64,000 bases of DNA, from contig NZ_CP085304.1 in assembly GCF_020700235.1 (NCBI RefSeq), positions 62,001-126,000 of the forward strand, in the 5' to 3' direction. Shown here one piece after another: positions 53,051 through 61,950 of the stretch (the stretch's first letter is position 1; each line of letters opens with the position of its first letter). The notes below the pieces were generated by a model. It saw nothing but the letters and a program-made list of their open reading frames with translations, was not told the DNA's origin and ran no database searches. A program made the position numbers and the translations under genes. This DNA is from Haladaptatus pallidirubidus. Lineage in GTDB: Archaea > Halobacteriota > Halobacteria > Halobacteriales > Haladaptataceae.

Positions 53051-53721
53051 ATGAGTACAATCGCGGAATTTAGTATCCCTGCGGAGGAATTTGCCTTATC
53101 CGAGACATTGGAGCGCCTGCCCGAGATGGTGTTCACAATCGACCGGGTCGTCGCACACGATACAGATTACGTACTGCCATTTGTCTGGGCATCCAACGGT
53201 GATTTCGAGACGCTGACAGAGGTACTCGGAGACGACCCAAGTGTTGGGGATGTCGAGCTGCTCACCGAACTCGAAGACGAATGGCTTTACCGAATGGAAT
53301 GGGTCACCAAGACCCAGATCATTGCGTATATGCTGCTCGAACAGGATGCGACCGTGCAGCGGGCAATGGCGCACAACGATAAGTGGACTCTTCGTGTGCT
53401 GTTCCCCGAGCAGAACAAGATTTCGGCAGTCAGTATGCGAAAGAACACGGATTCTCGCTCGATGTCTCCCGGATCTATGATGCCGATAGCGCCCAGCGTG
53501 TTCAGTTCGATCTCACCGACGACCAACAAAAAGCGCTTACCCTGGCCGTCGAACACGGCTACTACGACGTCCCGCGGGTGGCCAATCAATCAGAATTGGC
53601 CGAGAAACTTGGCGTATCACACCAAGCGCTTTCCGAGCGTCTCCGGCGAGGAACCAAAGGAATCCTCAAGGAAGTTCTCCCAACTATCTCCAGCAATGAG
53701 AACACAAGTCGTAATCTCTAA
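53051..53721 (+). pseudogene. HTH_10 regulator, copy 2, single frameshift
   Basis: N-terminal frame: MSTIAEFSIPAEEFALSETLERLPEMVFTIDRVVAHD...WTLRVLFPEQNKIS. At ~53425-53435 the frame must change to reach YAKEHGFSLDVSRIYDADSAQRVQFDLTDDQQKALTLAVEHGYYDVPR...LGVSHQALSERLRRG, the HTH_10 domain. Apart from this indel both halves are complete and close to copy 1. The unshifted frame runs on to 53797 with a nonsense tail. Confidence 0.8.
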
Positions 53722-54159
53722 CGAAGAACTGTGGAGAGAATACCTATATCTCTCAACAGGGGAGGGATTGACTCCTAGTCTGAAGCTCGACAGATGAACG
53801 TATAATCTTAACTAACACCGAGCGGGTGGCTACCGGGTTTGTTGGTGAAGATCGCCATCAACGACAAATTGCCGGAGCTAGGTAAAACGCATGACCCTAT
53901 CTATTGGAGTTACATCTGTCATGCACGGCTACTCAGCGTTTAAAGTACTTATTTGGAATCGAGATCACTTGCTCTAACCCCTTTTTCCCATAAATCTATA
54001 AGCGGCAGTGAATATCACCTAGTATTTTCGATTTACCCGATTAGCATGTGTTCCGGTAGCCGAGAATGCTGAATTTCCGATTCAGCAGTCAGATGTAAAT
54101 CTCTAGTCACCCATATTCTCACAAAATGTTTTTGATGACCGCCCTCAAAGTGCTCACGC
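53722..54159. other. intergenic stretch
   Basis: No gene found. AT-rich toward 54.1 kb, presumably the HalOD1 promoter. No repeat of note. Confidence 0.4.
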
Positions 54160-54462
54160 ATGAGTGAGGAGGAGCCGCCGAGTTCTGATGCTGGGATGTT
54201 ACGCGAAGCAATTCAAACCCAGTATGAGTGGTCAGCAATTGAACCGAGCACCGCTGTCGTCAAAACCGTTGCCCAGGCAGCACACTGCGACCAGCAAGAG
54301 CTCAGTCCACTCTACAAGTGTATTGATCCCGACGCCTTAGATGCGATGATTGTACCACCGCTGGCACGGAACACCGATACGACTGTATCGATCTCCTTCA
54401 CCTACACTGGCTACTCCGTCACTGTCCACAGCACTGGCGCCGTACACGTTGCTCCCAGCTAA
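54160..54462 (+). CDS. HalOD1 output-domain protein, copy 2
   Basis: 100 aa. STAVVKTVAQAAHCDQQELSPLYKCIDPDALDAMIVPPL, then VSISFTYTGYSVTVHSTGAVHV, the HalOD1 helix-helix-strand-strand pattern with its L-x-P-LY and D-x-DALD elements. Preceded by an acidic leader. Convergent with the TrmB gene. Confidence 0.8.
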   Translation: MSEEEPPSSDAGMLREAIQTQYEWSAIEPSTAVVKTVAQAAHCDQQELSPLYKCIDPDALDAMIVPPLARNTDTTVSISFTYTGYSVTVHSTGAVHVAPS

Positions 54463-54489
54463 GAACCCCTGATACTGTAGCACCGAAGA

Positions 54490-55329
54490 CTACTCGTCCT
54501 CGGTCACATCAGGATCCTGCCTCCGTGGCAAACCAGTGGCCATCAATCGCCGGGCAATCACCACGATTCCATTGTCGAACCCTCTCCCAAACACTGCCTT
54601 TTCCGTCTCAATCCCACCGGTATCCGTCTCGTGCACCGAACTCACGAGAATCGTATTCTTATCGATTAACAGTAACCGACTGATCGTCGTGTCGTCGTTG
54701 GCCTCAAGGGGCGAACTGTGCAACCACTCTAACCCGGAGACGAACACTTCTGCATCGGGCAGTGTCTCTGCGATTTGCTCACGAAGCTCCTGGGTTTGTG
54801 TACCAATCAGCACATCGAGACCCGTGTCGAGCGCCTCTTGGAGCTGTGCAAGCAATCCGTCAGTAATAACCTCGTCACGACCGACAATGAGCACGATCTC
54901 TCTCCCGGCGGCATCGATGAGTTGTTGAGTACGATTCGTAATCGCAGTGGTCCCCGAGAGCGCCCAGACTTCGTGTGTGAGTTCCTCATCACCGCCATCT
55001 GATTCTACAGGCTCGATTGCGCCCACTGCCTCGATGAGTGTGTCCGTCCGTGATTCGTATTCTTGGCGCAGCGTCTCGGCGGCCTCCTCAATCGGCACGG
55101 CGCGAAATTGCTGGGGATTCGAATGCTGAATCTCGACAAGCCCTTTGGATTCTAGCACTCGAATCGCATCATAGACGCGTGTTCGTGGCACTTCGGAAAT
55201 CTCGCTGATCTCTTTGGCTGTTCCCTTCGGGAGGCGTGCTAACGCCACGAAACACCCTGCTTCGTACTCTTTCAAGCCGAGTTGCTGGAGCAGTTCGATC
55301 GATTGTTGTTGATTAGATAAGTCCTTCAT
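54490..55329 (-). CDS. TrmB-family transcription regulator
   Basis: 279 aa from MKDLSNQQQSIELLQQLGLKEYEAGCFVALARLPKGTAKEISEISEVPRTRVYDAIRVLESKGLVEI, the standard TrmB winged helix (~15-80). A linker helix and a C-terminal HKD-like effector domain follow (~120-255: EIVLIVGRDEVITDGLLAQLQEALDTGLDVLIGT). The short second domain, rather than a sugar-binding TrmB domain, suggests a different ligand. Start chosen at MKDLSN; the ORF extends 27 nt further. An inverted CCCGGgatcaCCGGG just upstream (about 55350-55361) may be its operator. Confidence 0.85.
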   Translation of the reverse strand: MKDLSNQQQSIELLQQLGLKEYEAGCFVALARLPKGTAKEISEISEVPRTRVYDAIRVLESKGLVEIQHSNPQQFRAVPIEEAAETLRQEYESRTDTLIEAVGAIEPVESDGGDEELTHEVWALSGTTAITNRTQQLIDAAGREIVLIVGRDEVITDGLLAQLQEALDTGLDVLIGTQTQELREQIAETLPDAEVFVSGLEWLHSSPLEANDDTTISRLLLIDKNTILVSSVHETDTGGIETEKAVFGRGFDNGIVVIARRLMATGLPRRQDPDVTEDE

Positions 55330-55734
55330 GGGTCCCAACCACTTGCCCGGGATCACCGGGTTTGTTCAGATCGTTCTGTCGCCGAGAAGTTGGTTGGTGT
55401 TCAACTCGTGGGGCTGGTTTGACAGAACTATTCACTATCAATACATTTTATTTCTCCACACGTATCAAAGGCACTCATCCCTCTGCAGTCATTTTGCTGA
55501 TTCGCCAGCCAATGCGATATTAACTCAGATAATCACAGAAATCTGATCCTAAAAACGCAATTTATTGCGAGATTGTTGCTGATTTCACAGCAAGTGGATG
55601 GCTTCCCGATTGGTATGCTTTCGATGGCATCAGTAGGTGGCAATGTATATTTTGACAGATATAAGTTAGATAATTAATCAGTCACCCAGATAATCACAGT
55701 AAGGTTATACAGGACTAGCCCAAATACTTAGCAG
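55330..55734. other. intergenic stretch with small repeats
   Basis: CAGATAATCACAG occurs at 55526-55538 and again at 55687-55699, the latter ~35 bp before the truncated HTH_10 gene. CGCAA-TTTA-TTGCG forms a small dyad at 55556-55569. These could be regulator sites. No gene. Confidence 0.4.
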
Positions 55735-56205
55735 ATGCGTCTGGTGTATCGACTCACGTTTCCCGCCGAGCAAATCAATCTCGTTAGTCCATATCTTCGT
55801 GAGTCGAATTCCTTTCTCGAGTTCGCCACCCTTGGCGACCCAGATGAGAACCTCTTGCCTCAGTTCTGGGTATACGGCCCCGAGCGCGAGCTGCTCGCAA
55901 GTCGCCTCGCTAACGACCGAGCAGTAACTGACCTCTCTCAACACGCTCGGTGTTCTGACCGAGTATCCTACCGCGTTCAATGGGATCTGAGCGCCGATGC
56001 AGTCACGCCGCTTGCCAAGCTTGCGACGACACTCCACGAGCAGGAGGCAACTGCGCTGTTCGGGCGTATTACACCCTCAGAGTGGTTGTGTCTCCTTCAC
56101 TTTTCATCCCGCGACGCAGTGATTCATTTCTATACCGAGTCTGGGGTTTCACAGCCCAGACTTGATCACCACACTGATCTCGAATTGAAGAATCACCATC
56201 CCTAA
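55735..56205 (+). pseudogene. HTH_10 regulator, copy 3, lacking the HTH
   Basis: 156 aa with the Bat-type sensing domain (MRLVYRLTFPAEQINLVSPYLRESNSFLEFATL...LPQFWVYGPERELLASRL) up to SSRDAVIHFYTESG. It then ends in an unrelated basic stretch, LDHHTDLELKNHHP. The whole C-terminal HTH_10 is absent, so it cannot bind DNA by itself. It may be a broken gene or a dominant-negative style partner; the frame is open. Confidence 0.65.
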
Positions 56206-56323
56206 TTATCTGAAAGAGGAGTGACGTCAGATTCGCATCCGCCTGTTATTCCGGTGGTCGTAGTGAACAGGAAAGCCAATATCCACCGGTGCACTCTTAC
56301 CGGTGAGCTCTGTTTGCTAGCAT

Positions 56324-56518
56324 ATGGCAGAGTTTGTAGTTCACTTGGAGGATCAGGCGGAACTCGAACTTGACAATCTTGACGTTGGTGTCGAAGAAGA
56401 CGTGATTGCCTTCGACATTACAGGGACGATTCGAGATATCGACGATGATCTCCTCGCTGACTTGGCTGATACAACACTGACGCCAACCGAGGTTCACTTT
56501 GCACTCACTGACGACTAA
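56324..56518 (+). CDS. small acidic haloarchaeal protein
   Basis: 64 aa, MAEFVVHLEDQAELELDNLDVGVEEDVIAFDITGTIRDIDDDLLADLADTTLTPTEVHFALTDD. Very acidic and beta-rich, complete, with no metal motif. Convergent with the HalOD1 gene (16 bp apart). I recognise no family with an assigned role. Confidence 0.6.
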   Translation: MAEFVVHLEDQAELELDNLDVGVEEDVIAFDITGTIRDIDDDLLADLADTTLTPTEVHFALTDD

Positions 56519-56533
56519 CGCTCGGATCGAGTT

Positions 56534-56890
56534 CTACTCGGCGTCGTCACTCCGTGAGCGTTCGTTGCCTGTCTCGGCCTCGGTGCGGCGGAGACTGATT
56601 TTTCCGTTGCTGTCGATCCTGACGTGATACGTGTCATAATTAAACACAACATGGCCGTCGGTGTCACGCGGTGTGCCATCCATCTGTGGCCCAAACAGTG
56701 CATCAAGGGCCTCTGGGTCGATGAACTCCGCGAGAAGCGCCAGCTCAGCGGGGTCGGCGTCATTGAGCGTTGCGATAGCCGTGATGAGTTCTTCGCTGAC
56801 GGTGTCCGTAAGCGGATCAAACTCCGTCTGGTGGGTGTCATCGTCCGACTCATCATGATTCTCGTCGTTAGAGGGCGTGTGCTTCGTCAT
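56534..56890 (-). CDS. HalOD1 output-domain protein, copy 3
   Basis: 118 aa. After a disordered acidic head (~1-30) comes DTVSEELITAIATLNDADPAELALLAEFIDPEALDALFGPQ, then GHVVFNYDTYHVRIDSNGKISL, the HalOD1 fold. A 15-residue charged tail follows. It is the most elongated of the four HalOD1 genes here. Confidence 0.8.
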   Translation of the reverse strand: MTKHTPSNDENHDESDDDTHQTEFDPLTDTVSEELITAIATLNDADPAELALLAEFIDPEALDALFGPQMDGTPRDTDGHVVFNYDTYHVRIDSNGKISLRRTEAETGNERSRSDDAE

Positions 56891-57239
56891 GGTGTCAAAG
56901 AGAAGTTAAAACAGTGTGATGTGCCCCACATTCGTCATGTGAAACAGCCAGATGAGATCTGAAAGGTTTGCTCCTGCTGCAAATGGAAACAGACACACAG
57001 TGCGCCCTTGCTTCTTTATCGTGAGCGACTACGTGCCAGTCACATATACCTCTGGCTAAAAGTCCAACACTGCATGCTATGGAACCTCTGCGAGTTGGTC
57101 CCTGTTCGAATCATGTCCAATAGCGACCGCGAGCACTTACACGACCCATCTGCAGTCGGAGGGTGAAAGGCTGGTTCTTTGCTTGATTTCGGCAGTTGAC
57201 TATTTCTGGCGACCGATGGCATTGAGGTGGGATACGACA
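56891..57239. other. intergenic stretch
   Basis: No gene or repeat recognised. It includes the promoter of HalOD1 copy 3 and the 3' side of the DUF7344-like gene. Confidence 0.4.
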
Positions 57240-57554
57240 TTAGTCGGGGACACCACGGTCAGTAAGAATATCTTGATTTTCACTCAGAACGGTGAGCAGT
57301 GGCTCGATCTCGTCGAACCGAGGCCCCTTTGTCACGTGCTGTGCGTCTTGATCCCAGTCGATGAAGCCGTGATCCACTAATTTGGGGAGATGGACGTGCT
57401 GCATTGCGATCGTTTGCTCTTCGTCTCCCCCGTCCGCTGCCAAAGCTCGAGAGGGAGCGAGACGATCGGGTTGAGGAGTCCGTTGTGCTAAGGCCATAAG
57501 GAGCCGTCGTCGGTGGCGATTCGAGAGGACTGAGAGCTGCTCGTCGAGCGTCAT
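57240..57554 (-). CDS. DUF7344-like winged-helix protein, copy 1
   Basis: 104 aa: MTLDEQLSVLSNRHRRRLLMALAQRTPQPDRLAPSRAL (helices of an ArsR-like winged helix), then HVHLPKLVDHGFIDWDQDAQHVTKGPRFDEIEPLLTVL. The phrase H.HLPKL.dhG.I.wd is the hallmark shared with three other genes in the cluster. Probably a small DNA-binding regulator or anti-regulator. Confidence 0.75.
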   Translation of the reverse strand: MTLDEQLSVLSNRHRRRLLMALAQRTPQPDRLAPSRALAADGGDEEQTIAMQHVHLPKLVDHGFIDWDQDAQHVTKGPRFDEIEPLLTVLSENQDILTDRGVPD

Positions 57555-57712
57555 AGGTACTTACATCCTAACACACTGAACACGGTTAAGCACCTCTCAT
57601 TTTTCGGATTGGTAGTTGTTTGAGGAAGTGAGTGAATCACTTAAACGTAGTTTATTGGTGATTCACTCAGTTTCTCACAGATTATTTACGCCCACTCCAC
57701 CTATTATCGCAG

Positions 57713-58204
57713 ATGAGCCGAGGACTCGACAACGTGGATCAAGGCATTCTGTATCATCTCCAGCGAGATGCACGGAATACAACCACGGAAGAAATTGCCG
57801 AAACAGTCGGTGTCTCCGCGAGCACTGTGCGGAACCGGATTTCGCAACTCGAAGAAGACGGCATTATCAAGGGCTATCATCCCGAGATTGACTATGAAGC
57901 CGCTAACCTTCCGCTACGCGTACTGTTCGTGTGTACTGCGCCAGCAACCGAACAAGCCGAATTTGTCCAGCAGATGCTCGCTGTGCAGGGCGTAATCGAT
58001 GTATGCGAGATGCTTGTCGGCAAACGGAATATCTACGTGGAAGTGGTTGGGACGAGTAGCCAAGATATTACACGCATCACGGACACGCTGCACGACTCAG
58101 GCGTCACGATTGAGAGTTCCGAGATCATACGCGAGCGGCATATCCAGCCATTCAATCATTTCCATTTCAGTGAGGAAACGGCAAAAGAGCGACGTGAGAG
58201 CTGA
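57713..58204 (+). CDS. Lrp/AsnC-family regulator
   Basis: 163 aa. AsnC-type HTH at residues 5-55 (LDNVDQGILYHLQRDARNTTTEEIAETVGVSASTVRNRISQLEEDGIIKGYHPEIDYEAA), then an RAM-like ligand domain (~60-140: FVCTAPATEQAEFVQQMLAVQGVIDVCEMLVGKRNIYVEVVGTSSQDITRITDTL). Lrp proteins sense amino acids and control metabolism genes. No metabolic gene adjoins it, so its regulon is elsewhere. Confidence 0.85.
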   Translation: MSRGLDNVDQGILYHLQRDARNTTTEEIAETVGVSASTVRNRISQLEEDGIIKGYHPEIDYEAANLPLRVLFVCTAPATEQAEFVQQMLAVQGVIDVCEMLVGKRNIYVEVVGTSSQDITRITDTLHDSGVTIESSEIIRERHIQPFNHFHFSEETAKERRES

Positions 58205-58566
58205 TTTTTTCAACTCTTTCAATTGCAGATTTCACACTTTCGAACGTCTATTTTGCTGAATTTATACAGGGACTCTGCTGCAGAACAACATTTCGAGCCT
58301 TTTGTTGGTCATTTTGTAATCTGCTGAATATCTATAAATGATAATTATGTATGGAAGAGGTGGTGTGAGGTGAGAACGGCCAGAGGGGTTCAAGTGTTTC
58401 CGCTAGCCTTTGTCGAAAAGGAATTCTGTTGGACGGCGTCCAACAGTTCAGTCGAGATATCCACGGGTTATAATAGGTTAACGCCAATAGCGTATAGGGT
58501 ACAGAATAGCGGCTAAATTCATCACAGCTCTGGTCTACTACCGCTATTTAGCAAGAAAACGTATCT
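58205..58566. other. intergenic stretch with an inverted repeat
   Basis: AATAGCGG (58505-58512) and CCGCTATT (58541-58548), extended by GCTAAAT/ATTTAGC, form a dyad 20-60 bp before the HalOD1 start at 58567. A regulator site is likely. Nothing else is found in the region. Confidence 0.5.
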
Positions 58567-58842
58567 ATGTATTCAACGAATCCCCACGACGAGCCACCTG
58601 ATGCATCGCCACACTCACTGAGTACGCGCGTGCTGACCGCCGTCGCAGATGCGAAGGAATGCACGCCAGATGACCTAGAACCATTGTACAATGTAGTCAA
58701 TCCAGAAGCTCTCGATGAGCTCTTTGCCCCACAGGCAGATGGCACGACGCGAGCAGACGGCTCTGTCTCGTTTCAGTATGCCGGGTACCGGGTAACGGTG
58801 TCAAGTGAGGGGAATGTGAGCCTGGAGAGTCATAACGCATAG
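58567..58842 (+). CDS. HalOD1 output-domain protein, copy 4
   Basis: 91 aa: LSTRVLTAVADAKECTPDDLEPLYNVVNPEALDELFAPQADG, then GSVSFQYAGYRVTVSSEGNVSLES. A minimal HalOD1 domain. A dyad (58505-58548) precedes the start. Convergent with the next DUF7344-like gene. Confidence 0.8.
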   Translation: MYSTNPHDEPPDASPHSLSTRVLTAVADAKECTPDDLEPLYNVVNPEALDELFAPQADGTTRADGSVSFQYAGYRVTVSSEGNVSLESHNA

Positions 58843-58963
58843 GAAACATGGGCCGACACCCAGTAGCAGCTCTCATCTAGAGTGGCAGTCGTGACCGTTG
58901 TTGCTATCAAACCCTGATTTTCATTCCGTAGAATACCCTGCAACCTGTTGCGTCACTGACTCT

Positions 58964-59335
58964 CTACTGTTCGATCTCTGCTGCGATCGCGAGGAACTGC
59001 TCGATCGATTGGAGCGTCTCTGTTGCCATCACCGTATTTCGATCAGCATTGATAGTCACGAGATTTGCACCCTCTAACTTCGGCAGATGGCAATGATGAA
59101 ACGTAATTGTTTCCTGCTTCAACATTCCCTCTGGAACCTCGTTCTTGGCTAGCTCGTGCTGATCTGCACTGATCTCCCGAATCAGATCTGCGATCGCGAT
59201 TGGTTTGGAGCGCTCGTGGAGATGCGAGAGGACGAATCGCCGACGTGGTTCAGCAAGTATCTCGAACACAGCATCCAATGAAGGGTCTGTCTCATCCCTT
59301 GTCTCCGAATAACGTGCTGGTGAGTTCGAACCCAT
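58964..59335 (-). CDS. DUF7344-like winged-helix protein, copy 2
   Basis: 123 aa: SLDAVFEILAEPRRRFVLSHLHERSKPIAIADLIREIS (winged-helix opening), ETITFHHCHLPKLEGANLVTINADRNTVMATETLQSI at the C-terminal half. The family signature RRRFVLSHL and HHCHLPKLE is complete. 77 bp separate its start from the end of HTH_10 copy 4. Confidence 0.8.
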   Translation of the reverse strand: MGSNSPARYSETRDETDPSLDAVFEILAEPRRRFVLSHLHERSKPIAIADLIREISADQHELAKNEVPEGMLKQETITFHHCHLPKLEGANLVTINADRNTVMATETLQSIEQFLAIAAEIEQ

Positions 59336-59412
59336 AGGGGTACTACGTTTATGTAGTGGTGAGAATCACCGGCATGACCAGTCATGCCTTTATATAAAAC
59401 GGTGAATATTGA

Positions 59413-60063
59413 TTACACGTTTTCAGGTTCGATAAGAACGGTCGTAACGAGCTGTTCGATTCCTCGACGAAGTCGTTCTGACGCAGCCTGGCGAGAAATA
59501 CCCAATGAGTCCGCTAGGTCTTCCAACGCGATATCGCGAGGGATGCGATAGTAGCCGTGTTCGACAGCCGCAACAAGCGCGTCGCGTTGGGCTGCTGTGA
59601 GTTGTGCCCGCTCTTGGCGTGGGAATCGTGGCTCAAAGAGATTCAGCAACCGATATGGATGCTCCTGGAGCGAGAGATATTCTTGAAAGATATTGATTTG
59701 CTCACGCGACGCAAAGCGAATCCGGAGCTCCTACGTACCGTCATGCGCTTTGGCATTCAGGACTGCGCCTTCGGTATCAATGAGGGCATCAACGAACTGG
59801 GCGACCGAGTCGCTCCATTCCAGCTGATAGTATGTCTCCTCGTCAAATGCTTCTGATTCGATGACTCTCTCGACTGTTGGATCACTGTTCAGTGCCGCAT
59901 CGAAGGCATCGAAATCGCCACCAGTTACCCACAGACACGGCATGACCCAAACAGTGCCATGGGCGGCGACACGCTCGGCTTTGACCGTCATGTCTGGTGC
60001 TGTCTCGAGTGTGTGACCGAGAGCGAATCCTTTTGCCGGGAGCGAAAACGTCGCGACAAACAT
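59413..60063 (-). pseudogene. HTH_10 regulator, copy 4, single amber codon
   Basis: MFVATFSLPAKGFALGHTLETAPDMTVKAERVAAHGTVWVMPCLWVTGG...LNAKAHDGT, then TAG (59731-59733, where copies 1 and 2 have Trp), then in the same frame ELRIRFASREQINIFQEYLSLQEHP...LTAAQRDALVAAVEHGYYRIPRDIALEDLADSLGISRQAASERLRRG. The gene is whole except for this stop. 216 codons in all, as in copy 1. A TGG-to-TAG change is the likely cause. Confidence 0.8.
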
Positions 60064-60125
60064 GGTCCCGAGTAGCGCCTGAAGACGGAAAAACCCATGT
60101 ACAGGCGAACTGAATACGCCCGTTC

Positions 60126-60143
60126 AGTGCAAAATAGAGTAGT
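60126..60143. repeat. 18-bp direct repeat, unit 1
   Basis: AGTGCAAAATAGAGTAGT, identical to 62496-62513, in a non-coding gap 63 bp upstream of HTH_10 copy 4. Shorter matches (AAAATAGAGT) occur near 50578. It may be a regulatory site or an element end. Confidence 0.6.
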
Positions 60144-60426
60144 AATATTATGGTATCTCGGAAAATGAGGTTGGCGTGGTTATCCTGTATTACTCCAGAG
60201 AAGCTGCCACATTCTGGAACTGGCTATCAATGTTGTTTTCACGAGTTCAGCTGGCCTATCCACGCGAGAGCTGACAATCGAAGTGGGAAGATTTGGTAGG
60301 TAGCTCAACTGATACCATCAGAAACAGCAGTGAAGTGCCCTCAGTATCCTTGAACCAAAATATGTACGAAAGTTGCTCGGCGTTCCCGCCAAGAGACATA
60401 AGAGACACCAGACAGTTTGTGAAGTA
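60144..60426. other. intergenic stretch
   Basis: The gap to the truncated HTH_10 copy 5 contains no gene. Expected promoter position before 60427 is AT-poor, with no obvious TATA. Confidence 0.35.
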
Positions 60427-60675
60427 ATGGCAACCTTCGTTGAGTTCTCGCTCCCAGCCACAGACTTCGTGCTTGGCCGCTTACTTACAGCTGACTCAGA
60501 AATCAAGGTCGAATTCGAGCAGATCGTCCCCGTTGGGTCAAATGCGATTCCCTTGTTTTTCGCCTGGAATGACGATTTAGATGCATTCGAACAGCGTGTA
60601 CGCGCTAACGACCATGTCCGCGAATTCAGCGTGATTGAAGAAATCGGGGATCGGCGTTTGTATCTTCTCCTGCAA
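60427..60675 (+). pseudogene. HTH_10 regulator, copy 5, cut after 80 codons
   Basis: MATFVEFSLPATDFVLGRLLTADSEIKVEFEQIVPVGSNAIPLFFAWNDDLDAFEQRVRANDHVREFSVIEEIGDRRLYLL is 60-70 percent like the start of copy 6 at 61214. At ~60670 the sequence switches to the 3' end of an unrelated minus-strand gene. No HTH remains. Confidence 0.75.
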
Positions 60676-60910
60676 GTGTTGGTAGTTCAGCTCTTGAGAA
60701 TGCATACTCACCTTGAATGTACAGTGCTGCTTCGAGCAGCTCGCGAGACCACACCGACAGTTGCTCGTGTTCGGGATGATCGTCTACCCATCGATTGATA
60801 CACTGAACGGTGTCTAACAGCTGTATGGTTGCGGCTTCCATATCTGAGATCTCCGATGCGGTCATAATTTGTTGCTCGACATCATCTGCATCCCAGTCAA
60901 TGTCAGCCAT
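60668..60910 (-). pseudogene. small haloarchaeal protein, 3' end joined to HTH_10 copy 5
   Basis: MADIDWDADDVEQQIMTASEISDMEAATIQLLDTVQCINRWVDDHPEHEQLSVWSRELLEAALYIQGEYAFSRAELPTL. Helical and acidic, similar proteins are frequent in haloarchaea (role unknown). The family-like part ends at the junction (~60670), after which the frame reads antisense HTH_10 sequence and stops at 60626. A working protein with a few foreign residues cannot be excluded. Confidence 0.5.
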
Positions 60911-60988
60911 AATCTTTGCTATGGAATAGCATTCAATAGAGCTACGGATTTGTCGAGATACTGTTCTTTACGACGAATTCCGATCGAC

Positions 60989-61069
60989 ATGGCAGGAGAA
61001 GACGAATCCGAGGCTGCTGAACAACCGGAATTGTCACCGGCCTCGCTCAATACAAGCGAAAGCAAGTAG
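60989..61069 (+). CDS. 26-residue acidic ORF
   Basis: MAGEDESEAAEQPELSPASLNTSESK. It has haloarchaeal composition and a start codon, but no known family. May be a stray piece of a larger gene. The rest of the 300-bp gap is empty. Confidence 0.25.
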   Translation: MAGEDESEAAEQPELSPASLNTSESK

Positions 61070-61213
61070 TATTCAGTTGTTAGTTATCGAACACTGATTC
61101 TTTGTCTCCTAGCGAAAATAGCTTCCTCCACAACCGACTACGTCTGCCAGCTACCATTTTAGATGCATCTACCCAAGCTACTAAGATTGTATGCATAGAT
61201 GGGTCAGAGACAG

Positions 61214-61873
61214 ATGGCAGTTATTGTTGAGCTGTCACTCCCGCCAGAGGACTTTCCGTTAGGAACGTTGCTGACTGCAGGAACAGCGATTCATCTCGAA
61301 TTCGAGCGAGTTGTTCCAGTTGGTACCGACGTCGTCCCTATTTTTTGGGCCTGGAATGGGGATTTAGATAGCTTTGAACACCACGTTCGAGCGGATCCAC
61401 GCGTTCAGCAGCTCATTGCCATTGACGAGATTAATGACCGACGTTTGTATCTTCTTTACTGGGATATCCCACCTGGTGCGTTTCTGGAAAGTCTTACCGT
61501 CGCAGAAGGGATTATTCGGAGCGCACATGGTTCCGGTGACGATGATTGGGTGTTTGAATTATTGTTCCCTTCGCATGATCATCTGACGCGCTTTCACAAT
61601 GTAAGCCGCGACAATAATCTCGAATATATACTTGGGAAAATGCAAGCGATGCAAGATACTGGAGCGTCCCAATTAGCAAATATCGTCACTGACAAACAAC
61701 AAGAAGCACTCGTGCTTGCGTTCCAACGTGGCTATTTCATGACACCACGGCAGGTGACGCTCTCAGAATTAGCGACAGAACTGGATATTAGTCAACAGTC
61801 ACTCTCTGATCGCATTCGACATGGCGTTGAAGCGATTGTCGAATATGTCCTCTTCCGCACGTCGGGAGTGTGA
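61214..61873 (+). CDS. HTH_10 bacterio-opsin-activator-like regulator, copy 6 (intact)
   Basis: 219 aa from MAVIVELSLPPEDFPLGTLLTAGTAIHLEFERVVPVGTDVVPIFWAWNG. The sensing domain runs to ~150, then QQEALVLAFQRGYFMTPRQVTLSELATELDISQQSLSDRIRHG is the HTH_10. With copy 1 it is one of two unbroken members. An upstream Met at 61199 adds five residues. 77 bp separate it from the DUF7344-like gene downstream, so they may be co-transcribed. Confidence 0.85.
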   Translation: MAVIVELSLPPEDFPLGTLLTAGTAIHLEFERVVPVGTDVVPIFWAWNGDLDSFEHHVRADPRVQQLIAIDEINDRRLYLLYWDIPPGAFLESLTVAEGIIRSAHGSGDDDWVFELLFPSHDHLTRFHNVSRDNNLEYILGKMQAMQDTGASQLANIVTDKQQEALVLAFQRGYFMTPRQVTLSELATELDISQQSLSDRIRHGVEAIVEYVLFRTSGV

Positions 61874-61950
61874 TTTTACTACCAACCTTTTAAACTACCC
61901 TGTCTGAACAGACCCATCCCTTTTACAACTGGCTCTAGTACCTCCATACA

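Noticed and set aside
59731..59733. TAG as pyrrolysine
   Set aside because: No Pyl machinery expected in haloarchaea; other copies have Trp at this place, so a TGG-to-TAG mutation is sufficient.
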